From contig CP018227.1 of assembly GCA_016865035.1 (NCBI GenBank), positions 2,571,501 through 2,635,500 on the forward strand: 64,000 bases of DNA. Reading direction: 5' to 3'. The stretch's first letter is position 1; every line of letters starts with the position of its first letter. The notes under the pieces are model-generated. The model was not told the origin of the DNA, did not search any database, and saw only the letters and a list, made by a program, of their open reading frames with translations. Shown here in pieces: positions 1 through 8,445 of this stretch. This stretch comes from Kordiimonadales bacterium IMCC3096. Lineage in GTDB: Bacteria > Pseudomonadota > Alphaproteobacteria > Minwuiales > Minwuiaceae. Both the position numbers and the translations under genes were made by a program.

Positions 1-1
1 G

Positions 2-397
2 CAGGGGGTGCAGATCGGCTGGCCGAGCATCTTCCCCGTCAATGCAGTGAAGGGGATGCGTGCGGCGATCCATGCGCTGGATGAAGGCAAGGCGGAGGCC
101 TTCGCGATGCGGCTCTGCCATGCCTACTGGGGCGAGGATCGCGACATCTCGCAGGATGCGGAAGTGGCGCGTGTCGCCGCCGACGTGGGGCTCGACGGCG
201 ATGCCACCGTGGCCGCGACCGCGGACTCGGCGATCAAGCAGCGGCTGAAGGACTATACCCAGCAGGTGGTGGATCGCGGCGGCTTCGGCTCCCCCACCAT
301 CTTCATCAACGACAGCGACATGTTCTTCGGCAATGACCGCATGGACCTGATCGAGTGGGCCGTGCAGGGCCGCCCCGCCGGCGGACCCCGCCGATGA
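2..397 (+). CDS. 2-hydroxychromene-2-carboxylate isomerase / DsbA-family oxidoreductase (3' part)
   Basis: The reading frame is open from the window edge, so the start and the N-terminal thioredoxin-like half lie outside. What remains is an all-helical insert followed by a C-terminal block reading GSPTIFIN then FFGNDRMDLIEWA. That block is characteristic of the kappa-GST/HCCA isomerase group of the DsbA superfamily, which isomerises a chromene intermediate in naphthalene-type degradation or uses glutathione on other substrates. The gene overlaps the next one by ATGA and sits with an enoyl-CoA hydratase and a hydrolase, which suggests a catabolic operon. The substrate cannot be told from sequence, and a general DsbA-like role remains possible. 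Confidence 0.8.
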   Translation, partial: QGVQIGWPSIFPVNAVKGMRAAIHALDEGKAEAFAMRLCHAYWGEDRDISQDAEVARVAADVGLDGDATVAATADSAIKQRLKDYTQQVVDRGGFGSPTIFINDSDMFFGNDRMDLIEWAVQGRPAGGPRR

Positions 398-1200
398 GCG
401 GGCCGCTGCTGATCGAGCGGAAGGGGGATGCCGAATGGGTCACCCTGAACCGCCCCGACGCCTACAACAGCCTCAGCCCCGACATGATCGACGCACTGCT
501 GGACTATTTCCAGGGGCTCTATTTCCGCCACGAGGTGCGGGTCGTGGTGCTGCGCGGTGCCGGTCGCGGCTTCTGCGCCGGTCTGGACCTGAAGCAGCGG
601 ATGGCGAGCAACAGTCCCGCCGATGACCAGCGCTCCAGCGCCGATGGCCTGCGGTCGCAGCGCCGGATCTCGGAGATCGTCATGCGGATGCGCCGGGCGC
701 CGCAGCCCATCGTTTCGCTGATCCATGGCGGCTGTTCCGGTGGCGGGTTCGCCATCGCGCTGGCCAGTGACATCCGCATTGCCGGACGCAGCGCCAAGAT
801 GAACGCGGCCTTCATCCGCCTCGGCATCTCCGGCTGTGACATCGGGGTCTCCTATTTCCTGCCGCGACTGGTGGGGGTGACGGTGGCGTCCGAACTGCTG
901 ATGACGGGCCGCTACATCTATGCCGACCGGGCACTGGCGACCGGGCTGGTGTCGGAGGTGGTCGAGGATGACGAACTGGAGGCGACCGGAGAGACCATGG
1001 TCGCCGATCTGCTCAATGCCTCGCCGCTCGGTCTGCGCCTGACCAAGGAATGCATGAATTTCTCGACCGATGCGCCGAGCCTGGAAGCGGCCGTTGCCAT
1101 GGAGGACCGCAACCAGATCCTCTGCGCCCAGGGCCCCGACTTCCAGGAAGGCGTGCGCGCCTTCATCGAGAAGCGGCCGCCGGTCTATACGGGGACATGA
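394..1200 (+). CDS. Enoyl-CoA hydratase/isomerase family protein
   Basis: A crotonase-fold protein of 268 residues, expected to be a cytosolic trimer or hexamer. The CoA/oxyanion-hole segments are visible (AGRGFCAGLDL and HGGCSGGGFAIALASD). The region that normally holds the first catalytic glutamate reads AAFIRLGISGCDIG, with no glutamate there; the second is likely kept in SELLMTG. This SGCD subgroup is common in actinobacteria and alphaproteobacteria, and its reaction is usually unassigned. The start is the ATG overlapping the upstream stop (ATGA); a longer in-frame start at 355 lies inside the upstream gene and is less likely. It also overlaps the next gene by ATGA, so the three genes are probably translationally coupled. 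Confidence 0.88.
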   Translation: MSGPLLIERKGDAEWVTLNRPDAYNSLSPDMIDALLDYFQGLYFRHEVRVVVLRGAGRGFCAGLDLKQRMASNSPADDQRSSADGLRSQRRISEIVMRMRRAPQPIVSLIHGGCSGGGFAIALASDIRIAGRSAKMNAAFIRLGISGCDIGVSYFLPRLVGVTVASELLMTGRYIYADRALATGLVSEVVEDDELEATGETMVADLLNASPLGLRLTKECMNFSTDAPSLEAAVAMEDRNQILCAQGPDFQEGVRAFIEKRPPVYTGT

Positions 1201-2066
1201 GCATGACAGAGCGACAGGATGTGACGATCCCGGCGAACGGCGTCGAGCTGGCCGGATGGTTCTACCCGGCAGGGCAGGACGGGGCAGCGGCGCCGACCGT
1301 GGTCATGAGCCATGGTCTTTCCGCGATCCGGCGCATGAACCTGGATGCGGTTGCGCGCGACCTGAATGCAGCCGGTCTCGCGGTGCTGCTCTACGACCAC
1401 CGCAGTTTCGGCGACAGCGGCGGCAACCCGCGACAGGAAGCCGATCCCTGGGCGCAGGTCCGTGACATGCGCGACGCCATCAGCTTCGCCCAGACCCTGC
1501 CCGGCGTCGATCCGGCGCGGCTGGGCATCTGGGGCACCAGCTATTCCGGTGGCCATGTCCTGACCGTGGCGGCACTGGACCGGCGGGTGAAGGCCGTGGT
1601 TTCACAGGTCCCCTTCACCCACGGGGAGCGGACGTTCGGAAGCTGGGTGCCGGAGAAGGCGCGTGCCCGGCTGATGCAACGTTTCATGGATGATCGCGCG
1701 GCCCGTTACGCGGGCGCGGAACCGGAAACCGTGCCTGCCGCGATCGAGGGTACGGAGACGGCGGAATGGGTGGCTGAAACGGATGTCGAGGGCAAGTACG
1801 TCAACGCCCTGACCCTGCGCAGTCTGGAGATGCTGCGGGAGTACGAGCCCCACAGTTTCGTTTCACGCATCGCGCCGACGCCCTTGCTGATGGTGATTGC
1901 GGAGAACGATACCCAGACGCCGACTGCCTGGCAGAAGGAAGCGTTCGAACTGGCGGGAGAGCCGAAACAGATGCTGGGTCTGCCCTGCCGCCACTATGAT
2001 CCCTACAGCAGCCATCGCGAGGCTGCGGCGGGCGCGGCGCGGGACTGGTTCATGGAGCATCTCTGA
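1197..2066 (+). CDS. Alpha/beta hydrolase
   Basis: An alpha/beta hydrolase of about 290 residues. The nucleophile elbow is GTSYSGG (Ser), preceded by an oxyanion-loop HGLSAIRR and a YDHRSFGDSGG strand. The late acid and histidine are plausibly ENDTQTP and the CRHYDPY segment. It resembles the acetyl-xylan-esterase/dienelactone-hydrolase-like group with a lid of charged helices. The start ATG overlaps the enoyl-CoA hydratase stop; a second ATG two codons later is equally possible. It ends 17 bases before the stop of the converging EAL gene. The substrate is unknown, and the context suggests an ester or thioester in a catabolic pathway. Confidence 0.85.
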   Translation: MSMTERQDVTIPANGVELAGWFYPAGQDGAAAPTVVMSHGLSAIRRMNLDAVARDLNAAGLAVLLYDHRSFGDSGGNPRQEADPWAQVRDMRDAISFAQTLPGVDPARLGIWGTSYSGGHVLTVAALDRRVKAVVSQVPFTHGERTFGSWVPEKARARLMQRFMDDRAARYAGAEPETVPAAIEGTETAEWVAETDVEGKYVNALTLRSLEMLREYEPHSFVSRIAPTPLLMVIAENDTQTPTAWQKEAFELAGEPKQMLGLPCRHYDPYSSHREAAAGAARDWFMEHL

Positions 2067-2083
2067 GAGGCGGGCGCGCTAGG

Positions 2084-3307
2084 CTACCAGGAGCATCCGG
2101 TCTCCAGCATCGCCTCGATATCGAAGCGCGGCCAGGGGCGGGCCATCAGGAATCCCTGGCCCAGGGTGCAGCCGGAATCGCGCAACTGGTCGAAATGTTC
2201 CTGCGTCTCGATCCCTTCCGCCACCGTTGTCAGGCCGAGGTCGTCCGCCATGTGGATGATCGACCGGACGAGACGCCCGCTGGTGGTGTCGTTCAGCATG
2301 TTGAAGACGAAAGACTGGTCGACCTTCAGGGTGTCGATGGGGAAGCGGTGCAGGTAGCTCAGGCTTGAATAGCCGGTGCCGAAATCGTCGATGGCAATGG
2401 AGACGCCCAGTCCCTTCAGTTCCGTCAGGGCAGCGACGGCCGCCTCCGGATCGTGGATCATCAGGCTTTCGGTGACCTCCAGCTTGATCTGCCCGGGCGA
2501 CACGCCGGACTTCTGGATGATCGCGGAAAGGCGCGAGATCTCGCCCGGTTCGATCAACTGGCCACTGGAGACATTGACGCTGACGAAGGGGATCGGCTTG
2601 TCCGGCCAGCATCTCTGCCAGACCGGCACCATTGCCGCGTGATCGGCCAGCGCCTTCTGCAGCGCCCAGCGCCCCATCTCGACGATCATGCCGGTCTCCT
2701 CGGCCAGACCGATGAAGTTGCCGGGGGAAACCTGCCCCCGCTTGGGGTCGTTCCAGCGCATCAATGCCTCATATCCGGCAATGGTGCTGTCGGCCATGGA
2801 GATGATGGGCTGGTAGTGAAGCTCGAACTGCGGGGTCTCGACGGCGCGGCGCAGTTCCCGTTCGATCTGGACCCGGCGCAGAGCAATGTCGCGGACTTCC
2901 TCGAACGCCCGGCGCCGTGCCTCCTGCATGGCCTGGGGCACCATCTCGTTGGTGCCGGTCATGGAACGGGACGCGTCCGTCAGGCGCTCCACGATCATCT
3001 GGATCATCAGACGCATCACCGGGTCGGCGTTCTCGATGGGTTTGGTCAGGCGACCGCGGCGTACCACCAGCAGGCGTGTGCGCTCCCGCGCCAGGGCGCT
3101 GGCGGATCGCGGTGTGTTCGCGATCAGGGCCATTTCGCCGAAGATCTCGCCCGGACCCAGCGCGGCGATCAGCTTCCGGTCGCCTTCGGACTGAATCGAT
3201 ATCTCGATCAGGCCTTCCTCGATGATGAACGCATCATCGCCCCGGTCACCCTCCTGAAACAGAAGGGTTCCCGCATCGACGTCTCTGGCGTGAATGAACT
3301 CCGGCAT
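2084..3307 (-). CDS. Cyclic-nucleotide-binding domain plus EAL phosphodiesterase
   Basis: 407 residues in two domains. Residues about 1-110 are a cNMP-binding beta-roll with the phosphate-binding cassette FGEMALIANTPRSASALA, including the Glu and Arg that grip the cyclic nucleotide. Residues about 155-400 are an EAL domain with the catalytic set in place: YEALMRW, SVNVSS, LEVTES, DDFGTGYSS, LKVDQS, AEGIET. It should hydrolyse c-di-GMP to pGpG in the cytoplasm, gated by cAMP or cGMP. The ATG follows a 110-base gap, and the gene stands alone between converging and tandem neighbours. Domain assignment is firm; ligand and output are inferred. Confidence 0.92.
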   Translation of the reverse strand: MPEFIHARDVDAGTLLFQEGDRGDDAFIIEEGLIEISIQSEGDRKLIAALGPGEIFGEMALIANTPRSASALARERTRLLVVRRGRLTKPIENADPVMRLMIQMIVERLTDASRSMTGTNEMVPQAMQEARRRAFEEVRDIALRRVQIERELRRAVETPQFELHYQPIISMADSTIAGYEALMRWNDPKRGQVSPGNFIGLAEETGMIVEMGRWALQKALADHAAMVPVWQRCWPDKPIPFVSVNVSSGQLIEPGEISRLSAIIQKSGVSPGQIKLEVTESLMIHDPEAAVAALTELKGLGVSIAIDDFGTGYSSLSYLHRFPIDTLKVDQSFVFNMLNDTTSGRLVRSIIHMADDLGLTTVAEGIETQEHFDQLRDSGCTLGQGFLMARPWPRFDIEAMLETGCSW

Positions 3308-3417
3308 TCATACAACATGGGTTGGAATGGTTGCCAAACCGTGAGTCTACACGCCTGTTGTGATAGCGGCCACCTAATTGCGCGGTATTATGTGACCACC
3401 GGCACGCGGCATCTCCG

Positions 3418-5025
3418 TCAGAACCTGAAGACGCCATAGCCGGGTTCCTCCAGCGGCGCGTTCAGCGACGCGGTGATGGCCATCCCTAACGCATTGCGTG
3501 TGTCCACCGGATCCAGGATCCCGTCATCCCACAGTTCCGAGGTGGCGTAGTAGGCGGAGAGCTGGTCCAGATAGGCGGAGCCGGTTTCCTCTCTCAGCGC
3601 CGCGATCACCTCGGCATCGACTTCCTGGCCACCACGGCGCATCTGTGCCGCCTTCACATCCGCAAGCGTGTTCACCGCCTGCTCTCCGCCCATCACGCCG
3701 ATCTGGTGATTGGGCCAGCTGAACAGCAGGCGTGAATCGAAGGCACGGCCGCACATCCCGTAATTGCCCGCACCGAAGGAGCCGTGGCACATGACGGTGA
3801 ACTTCGGCACCCGGGAACAGGCCTGGGCCATGATCATCTTGGCACCGTCCTTTGTGATGCCCTTCTGCTCGTACTCCTTGCCGATCATGTAGCCGGTGAT
3901 GTTCTGCAGGAAGACGATCGGGGTGTTGTTTTGGTTGCAGAGTTCGATGAAATGGGCGCCCTTCAGGGAGCTGTCGTTGAACAGCACACCATTGTTGGCA
4001 AGGATGCCGACCTTCCAGCCCCAGATGTTGGCATAGCCGCAGATCAGGGTCTGGCCATAGTTCGGCTGATATTCATGGAAGCGGCTGCCATCGACGATGC
4101 GGGCAATGACCTCCCGCATGTCGAAGCCCTTCTTGATGTCGTCAGGCAGGATGCCATACAGCTCGGCAGGGTCGTAGTAGGGGGCCTCCACCGCATCCCG
4201 CTGGCAGTCCCACTTCTTCGGCCGGTCCCACTGGTCGACGATCTCCCGCCCGATGGCGATGGCCTCGTCCTCGGACGACGCCGCGTAGTCGCAGACACCG
4301 CTCATCGACGTGTGCATGTCCGCGCCGCCCAGTTCCTCGACGCCCACTTCCTCCCCCGTGGCGGCGCGCACCAGCGGCGGGCCGCCCAGAAACACCGCGC
4401 CCGTTCCGCGCACGATGACATTGTAGTCCGACAGCGCCGGGATATAGGCACCACCCGCCGTACACTGCCCGAAGACGAGGGAGAGCTGTTTCACGCCCAT
4501 CTTCGACAGCTTGCACTGGTTGCGGAAGATGCGTCCCGCCATGTGCTTGTCGGGAAAGACCTCCGACTGCAACGGCAGGAAGCCGCCGGCTGAGTCACAC
4601 AGGTGCACCACCGGCAGACGGTTCTCGATGGCGATCTCCAGGCAGCGGACGATCTTCTTCACCGAATGGGGATACCAGGCTCCGCCCTTGATGGAGGAAT
4701 CATCGGCATGGATGATGACTTCCCGCCCCGAGACCATGCCGATCCCGGTGATGATGCTGGCCCCCGGCGATTCCCCGTCATAGGCGCGGTTCGCGGCGAG
4801 CGTGGACAGCTCCAGGAAGGGGGTGCCGGGGTCGAGCAGCTTCTCCACCCGTTCCCGTGGCATCATCTTGCCCTGCTTCGTCAGGCGCTGGACATCGCGT
4901 TCCGGGCGGACATGCCGTGCCTTTTCCTGCATGGCATGCAGCTCGTCGGCGAGGCGGCGGTTGTGCACCGTGTTGCTGCGGAATGTGGCGTCACTGGTGG
5001 AGAGTGCGGATGATATGCGGCGCAT
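3418..5025 (-). CDS. Acyl-CoA carboxylase, carboxyltransferase (beta) subunit
   Basis: 535 residues, the length usual for methylcrotonyl- or geranyl-CoA carboxylase beta chains. It has the two-half crotonase-like carboxyltransferase fold; markers are FGQCTAGGAYIPALSD, FLGGPPLVRAATGEE with ELGGADMHT, and a second half with GSFGAGNYGMCGRAF. The enzyme moves a carboxyl group from carboxybiotin to an acyl-CoA. It is distinct from the PccB-type gene at 32.6 kb. It begins 3 bases after the biotin carrier gene stop, with GGAGGG as ribosome binding site. No biotin carboxylase gene is nearby, which is odd for this type. Substrate (methylcrotonyl, geranyl or another branched acyl-CoA) is not settled. 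Confidence 0.9.
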   Translation of the reverse strand: MRRISSALSTSDATFRSNTVHNRRLADELHAMQEKARHVRPERDVQRLTKQGKMMPRERVEKLLDPGTPFLELSTLAANRAYDGESPGASIITGIGMVSGREVIIHADDSSIKGGAWYPHSVKKIVRCLEIAIENRLPVVHLCDSAGGFLPLQSEVFPDKHMAGRIFRNQCKLSKMGVKQLSLVFGQCTAGGAYIPALSDYNVIVRGTGAVFLGGPPLVRAATGEEVGVEELGGADMHTSMSGVCDYAASSEDEAIAIGREIVDQWDRPKKWDCQRDAVEAPYYDPAELYGILPDDIKKGFDMREVIARIVDGSRFHEYQPNYGQTLICGYANIWGWKVGILANNGVLFNDSSLKGAHFIELCNQNNTPIVFLQNITGYMIGKEYEQKGITKDGAKMIMAQACSRVPKFTVMCHGSFGAGNYGMCGRAFDSRLLFSWPNHQIGVMGGEQAVNTLADVKAAQMRRGGQEVDAEVIAALREETGSAYLDQLSAYYATSELWDDGILDPVDTRNALGMAITASLNAPLEEPGYGVFRF

Positions 5026-5028
5026 GGT

Positions 5029-5487
5029 TCAGCCCTCCTCCGCCAGCGGTTCCAGACGGGCGACGGCGGCATCCTTGTTGAATGTCTCACCCACGGCGAA
5101 GAGCACTTCCGCCAGCACGCCATCGCGCGGTGCGGCGAGGGTGGTCTGAAGTTTCATGCTCTCGATCACCATGATCTTGTCGCCGCGCGAGACAGAGTCC
5201 CCGGCAGCCTTCAGCACCTCGATCACCGATCCCGGCATAGGCGCACGCAACTCGTCCGAGCCACCTGCACTTTCCTGTGCGGCGGCAACCGGGTCTTCCA
5301 CCCGGACCCGAAACGTGCGGCCATTGAGCCGTACCCAGGCCAGGTCGCCGTCGCGCGCGACCTGCGCGTTTCCGGAAACCGTACCGGTGACCGTGCGGGT
5401 GTCATCCACCCGAAGTACGGCCTCCGGCTTGCGCGCAACGATATCAATGGTGTGCGTCGTGCCGTCCAGATCCAGACGAAACGTCAT
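5029..5487 (-). CDS. Stand-alone biotin carboxyl carrier protein
   Basis: 152 residues. Residues about 80-150 are a biotinyl/lipoyl domain with the biotin-accepting lysine in MVIESMKLQ, preceded by the typical MPGSVIEV strand. The first 60 residues form a small beta-rich extension like the end of the BT region of fused alpha subunits. In most such carboxylases this domain is fused behind biotin carboxylase; here it is separate. The start at 5487 is preceded by a good GGAGAGGGAGG; an upstream in-frame start adds 19 unlikely residues. It lies immediately before the carboxyltransferase gene, so the two should form one complex, with biotin carboxylase supplied in trans. Confidence 0.88.
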   Translation of the reverse strand: MTFRLDLDGTTHTIDIVARKPEAVLRVDDTRTVTGTVSGNAQVARDGDLAWVRLNGRTFRVRVEDPVAAAQESAGGSDELRAPMPGSVIEVLKAAGDSVSRGDKIMVIESMKLQTTLAAPRDGVLAEVLFAVGETFNKDAAVARLEPLAEEG

Positions 5488-5593
5488 CCGTGCCTCCCTC
5501 TCCTGCCCCGAAAGAGGGTAGCGCGAGCGGTCCGTCCGCAACAACCGTCAGATTTGTCTGGCGGCCATCGTGGAATCTCGTGCCTGACGGGTG

Positions 5594-6292
5594 TCAGTCG
5601 GCGGCATCCAGCTGCACGGGTGGCTGGTTCTCGCTGTTGGCCAGCATCTTCTCGTCCGAGGTGCGCAGGATCGCCTCGTAGACCTTCGGCGGATAGTTCG
5701 TCATGTGCGGCCCCGGTGCGTCGATGCCGGGCTGCGGTACCGGCGGACCATCGTTGCGATAGTCGGAGGACTGCTTGTAGCGGGCCAGTTCAGCGTCACT
5801 GATGCCGCACAGGCCCACGACCTCAGGGTCGATCCAGGCTTCCGCGTTGATCGGTTCGGCAGAGCATGAAAGCTCCAGCGACAGGTTCTCCGGTCCGGCA
5901 AAATAGATCGACATGCAGAACCCGTGATCCTTCGGCCCGATGACCGGCACACCCTTCGACCGCAGCCGGTCGCGCATGGCGAGCAGTTCCTCCACATCCG
6001 CGACCCTGAACGCCAGGTGCTGCATCGTGCCCCTGGCGCAGTTCGCGCCGGGATTGCCTGCGTGGGTCTGGCCCAGTTCCACGGGGATCTCACCGATCTG
6101 TGGATTGTGGACGAAGGCGACCGAGCTCTCGTCGTTGAGGCGCAGGAAGCCATGGAAGGTGTTCTCGACCCCATGCATCCAGTAGAGCGCGACCAGTTCC
6201 ATGCCCAGCTTGTCGGTGAAGAACTCGATCTGTCCCTTCATGTCCGCGGTGGTGATCGCGATGTGGTGCAGTCCGCCAACCTTGTTCATCAT
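5594..6292 (-). CDS. VOC-family (glyoxalase/extradiol dioxygenase-like) protein
   Basis: 232 residues of the vicinal oxygen chelate fold. The first beta-alpha-beta module starts GLHHIAITTADM (metal-ligand His), the second has MQHLAFRVADVEE, and FAGPENLSLELSC supplies the likely metal-binding Glu. A 70-residue C-terminal tail is rich in proline and carries no known domain. The family includes extradiol ring-cleavage dioxygenases, glyoxalases and epimerases; this one looks nearest to dioxygenase-type sequences, without proof of activity. AGGAG precedes the two adjacent ATGs. It lies 106 bases upstream of the biotin carrier gene on the same strand and may share its transcript. Confidence 0.82.
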   Translation of the reverse strand: MMNKVGGLHHIAITTADMKGQIEFFTDKLGMELVALYWMHGVENTFHGFLRLNDESSVAFVHNPQIGEIPVELGQTHAGNPGANCARGTMQHLAFRVADVEELLAMRDRLRSKGVPVIGPKDHGFCMSIYFAGPENLSLELSCSAEPINAEAWIDPEVVGLCGISDAELARYKQSSDYRNDGPPVPQPGIDAPGPHMTNYPPKVYEAILRTSDEKMLANSENQPPVQLDAAD

Positions 6293-6371
6293 GCCTCTCC
6301 TCTATCACCCGCGACAGCGTAGCATCACCGGGTAGTGGTGTCAGATGCGGCCCGAACCCGCCGAGCGGGAT

Positions 6372-6385
6372 TTGATTCACATCAA
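6372..6385. promoter_or_regulatory. FNR/FixK/Anr-type binding box
   Basis: TTGATTCACATCAA is an exact match to the consensus TTGAT-N4-ATCAA of FNR, Anr and FixK regulators. Its centre is at 6378.5. A class II promoter would then start near 6420, and the hexamer CATGGT at 6408-6413 is a weak but possible -10. This agrees with the polyphosphate kinase starting at 6445 rather than at the earlier ATG (6409). It suggests induction of ppk2 under low oxygen, provided the host has such a regulator. Confidence 0.75.
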
Positions 6386-6444
6386 GCATTGTTGCCGACT
6401 GCTGGGCCATGGTTCACCAGCAGGAACAGGTGAAGGGGGCGGTC

Positions 6445-7407
6445 ATGCAGGATGACGAGGATACTGTTGCGGAGGATGCGTCCGGCACCGGCGCAGAAAG
6501 TGGCGTTGCTCCGGCGAAAGGTTCAGGTGCGCTTGTCCGTTCGAACACCGGGTCGCACCGGGTGGCCGAGATGCGGCACGATCCGGCCACGGTCCGGCGG
6601 TTGTTCGAGACCGGTGAATATCCCTATCGCGGCAAGGTCAAGCGACCCGACTACGAACGCCACAAGGCCGAGCTGCAGGTCGAGCTGCTGAAACTGCAGG
6701 AGTGGGTGAAGAACACCGGCGAACGTGTCCTGGTCCTGTTCGAGGGGCGGGACGCGGCCGGCAAGGGCGGCACCATCAAGCGGTTCACCGAGCATCTGAA
6801 CCCCCGCGGCGCACGGGTCGTTGCCCTCGACAAGCCCACGGAGCGGGAACAGGGGCAATGGTACTTCCAGCGCTATGTGCAGCATCTGCCCTCTGCGGGG
6901 GAGATCGTGATGTTCGACCGGTCCTGGTACAACCGGGCGGGGGTGGAGCGGGTAATGGGGTTCTGCGAACCGCGCGACTATCTGGAGTTCATGCGCCAGG
7001 CTCCCGAGTTCGAGCGGATGCTGGTCCGTTCCGGCATCAGACTGTTCAAGTACTGGTTCTCGGTGACGCGGGAGGAGCAGCTTCGCCGCTTCAAGGCGCG
7101 GGAGCGGGAGCCGCTGAAACGCTGGAAGCTGTCGCCCATCGACCGGCTGTCGATCGACAAGTGGGATGAATACACGGAAGCCAAGGAAGCCATGTTCTTC
7201 CACACCGACACGGCGGACGCGCCCTGGAACATCATCAAGTCCGACGACAAGAAGCGCGCACGGCTGAACTGCATGCGCCACTTTCTCAATGCCGTCCCCT
7301 ACGACACCAAGGACCGCCACGTGGTCGGGCATCCCGACCCGCTGATCGTCGGATCGGGCGAATATGTCATCAAGGGCGGGGCCATGCCGGGTGGCCCGCG
7401 CAACTGA
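6445..7407 (+). CDS. ppk2: Polyphosphate kinase 2
   Basis: About 320 residues. PPK2 enzymes reversibly transfer phosphate between polyphosphate and nucleoside di- or monophosphates in the cytoplasm. Seen here: Walker A-like FEGRDAAGKGG at about residue 100, Walker B-like EIVMFDRSWYNRAGVE, and the lid arginines/lysines in KARERE-PLKRWKLSP, all in the order of single-domain class I PPK2. The first 50 residues are low-complexity and poorly conserved. I take ATG 6445 because AAGGGGG lies before it and because the FNR-type box implies transcription from near 6420; ATG 6409 has no ribosome binding site. It converges on the DUF2125 gene with 6 bases between stops. Confidence 0.92.
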   Translation: MQDDEDTVAEDASGTGAESGVAPAKGSGALVRSNTGSHRVAEMRHDPATVRRLFETGEYPYRGKVKRPDYERHKAELQVELLKLQEWVKNTGERVLVLFEGRDAAGKGGTIKRFTEHLNPRGARVVALDKPTEREQGQWYFQRYVQHLPSAGEIVMFDRSWYNRAGVERVMGFCEPRDYLEFMRQAPEFERMLVRSGIRLFKYWFSVTREEQLRRFKAREREPLKRWKLSPIDRLSIDKWDEYTEAKEAMFFHTDTADAPWNIIKSDDKKRARLNCMRHFLNAVPYDTKDRHVVGHPDPLIVGSGEYVIKGGAMPGGPRN

Positions 7408-7413
7408 CCCTGA

Positions 7414-8445
7414 TCAGTAGGCCGGCGGCACCGGGAACAGCTTGAACCCGAGCAGGGAGACGATTCCGTCCTGGATGGTCAGGGGAAGGGTGACGGTGCG
7501 GTTGCCTTCCTTGTCTGTCTTCTCCAGCGCCGACACGGCCATGCGCAGGCCGACACGTGCGATCTCCGACATGCGTCCCTGCGCGGTCAGGGCATCGATG
7601 AACTGGTCCGCGCCATGCACGACAAAGGTCATGGCCCCTTCGGGACGGCGGTTCAGGTCCAGGGCGACCGTACCGTCGCCACTGACCCGCAGGCGGTCCG
7701 TCAGGAAGGCAATGCGTGAGACGTCGATGACGCCGGACGCGTCGCGCCAGGCATCCAGGGCCGCAGGCGTCGTCCCGGCGGGCAGCGGGCGCAGCAGGAC
7801 GGAAAGCGCGGCCTGCTGATAGGTGTCGCCGATGGGAACCAGGCCAGCGGTCAGCACGATGTCGTCGCCGGTCAGCGCCAGGTTGGTGCTGTCCTTCGGC
7901 CGCTCAGGGGCCTGTCCGTCATTGTCGCGGTAATGGAACTGCAATCGCCCGGCCTGGCGGACAGGGCTGTCGCCATCCGCCACCATCTCGTGGACGTCGG
8001 TCGCGATGGTCTCCAGGTGGCCGGCATCGCTGAACCGCACGGAGATGCGGGTGTCGGCGCTGCGGATCACCGCGGCCTTCCGACCGTCATGGGCGTTCCA
8101 GCCCAGTTGCTGCGCGCCCTGAGGCTGCAGGATCACGTGCCGCAGGTTCCAGGGCTGGAAGTAGACATCCAGAGCGCCCGCCGACCAGGAGGGGGCCGCG
8201 GGCTGCCGGGGGAGGGATATTGCCGGCGTGTCGACGGTCAGCAGCAGGCGATAGGGAAAGCCCGAAACCTCCACCGGGCCGTGGCGCACATCGACGCCCT
8301 CCGCCCGGCGGTCGGCAACCCAGCGGTCAAGACCTGCCCGCAGCCCTTCCGCCAGATGGTTCCAGTAGAACCAGTAGCCAACACCCCCGCCGAGCACGAG
8401 CAGCAGGACGAGCGGCCCGATCCAGCGGCGGAGGAAGGCGCCCAT
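7414..8445 (-). CDS. DUF2125 membrane-anchored protein
   Basis: 343 residues. A single hydrophobic segment (residues about 9-27) forms a signal anchor, after which the protein is predicted to be periplasmic. The start of the mature part (GLRAGLDRWVADRRAEGVDV then GPVEVSGFPYRL) is the recognisable DUF2125 signature. The family has no known activity; the long beta-strand pattern is reminiscent of AsmA-like lipid-handling proteins, but that is only an impression. The start codon abuts the dapD stop with no gap, so it is the second gene of a dapD operon. No catalytic motif is visible. Confidence 0.85.
   Translation of the reverse strand: MGAFLRRWIGPLVLLLVLGGGVGYWFYWNHLAEGLRAGLDRWVADRRAEGVDVRHGPVEVSGFPYRLLLTVDTPAISLPRQPAAPSWSAGALDVYFQPWNLRHVILQPQGAQQLGWNAHDGRKAAVIRSADTRISVRFSDAGHLETIATDVHEMVADGDSPVRQAGRLQFHYRDNDGQAPERPKDSTNLALTGDDIVLTAGLVPIGDTYQQAALSVLLRPLPAGTTPAALDAWRDASGVIDVSRIAFLTDRLRVSGDGTVALDLNRRPEGAMTFVVHGADQFIDALTAQGRMSEIARVGLRMAVSALEKTDKEGNRTVTLPLTIQDGIVSLLGFKLFPVPPAY

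Noticed and set aside
2453-3439. 328-codon plus-strand frame across the EAL gene
   Set aside because: Shadow frame; the minus-strand product has full cNMP and EAL motifs.
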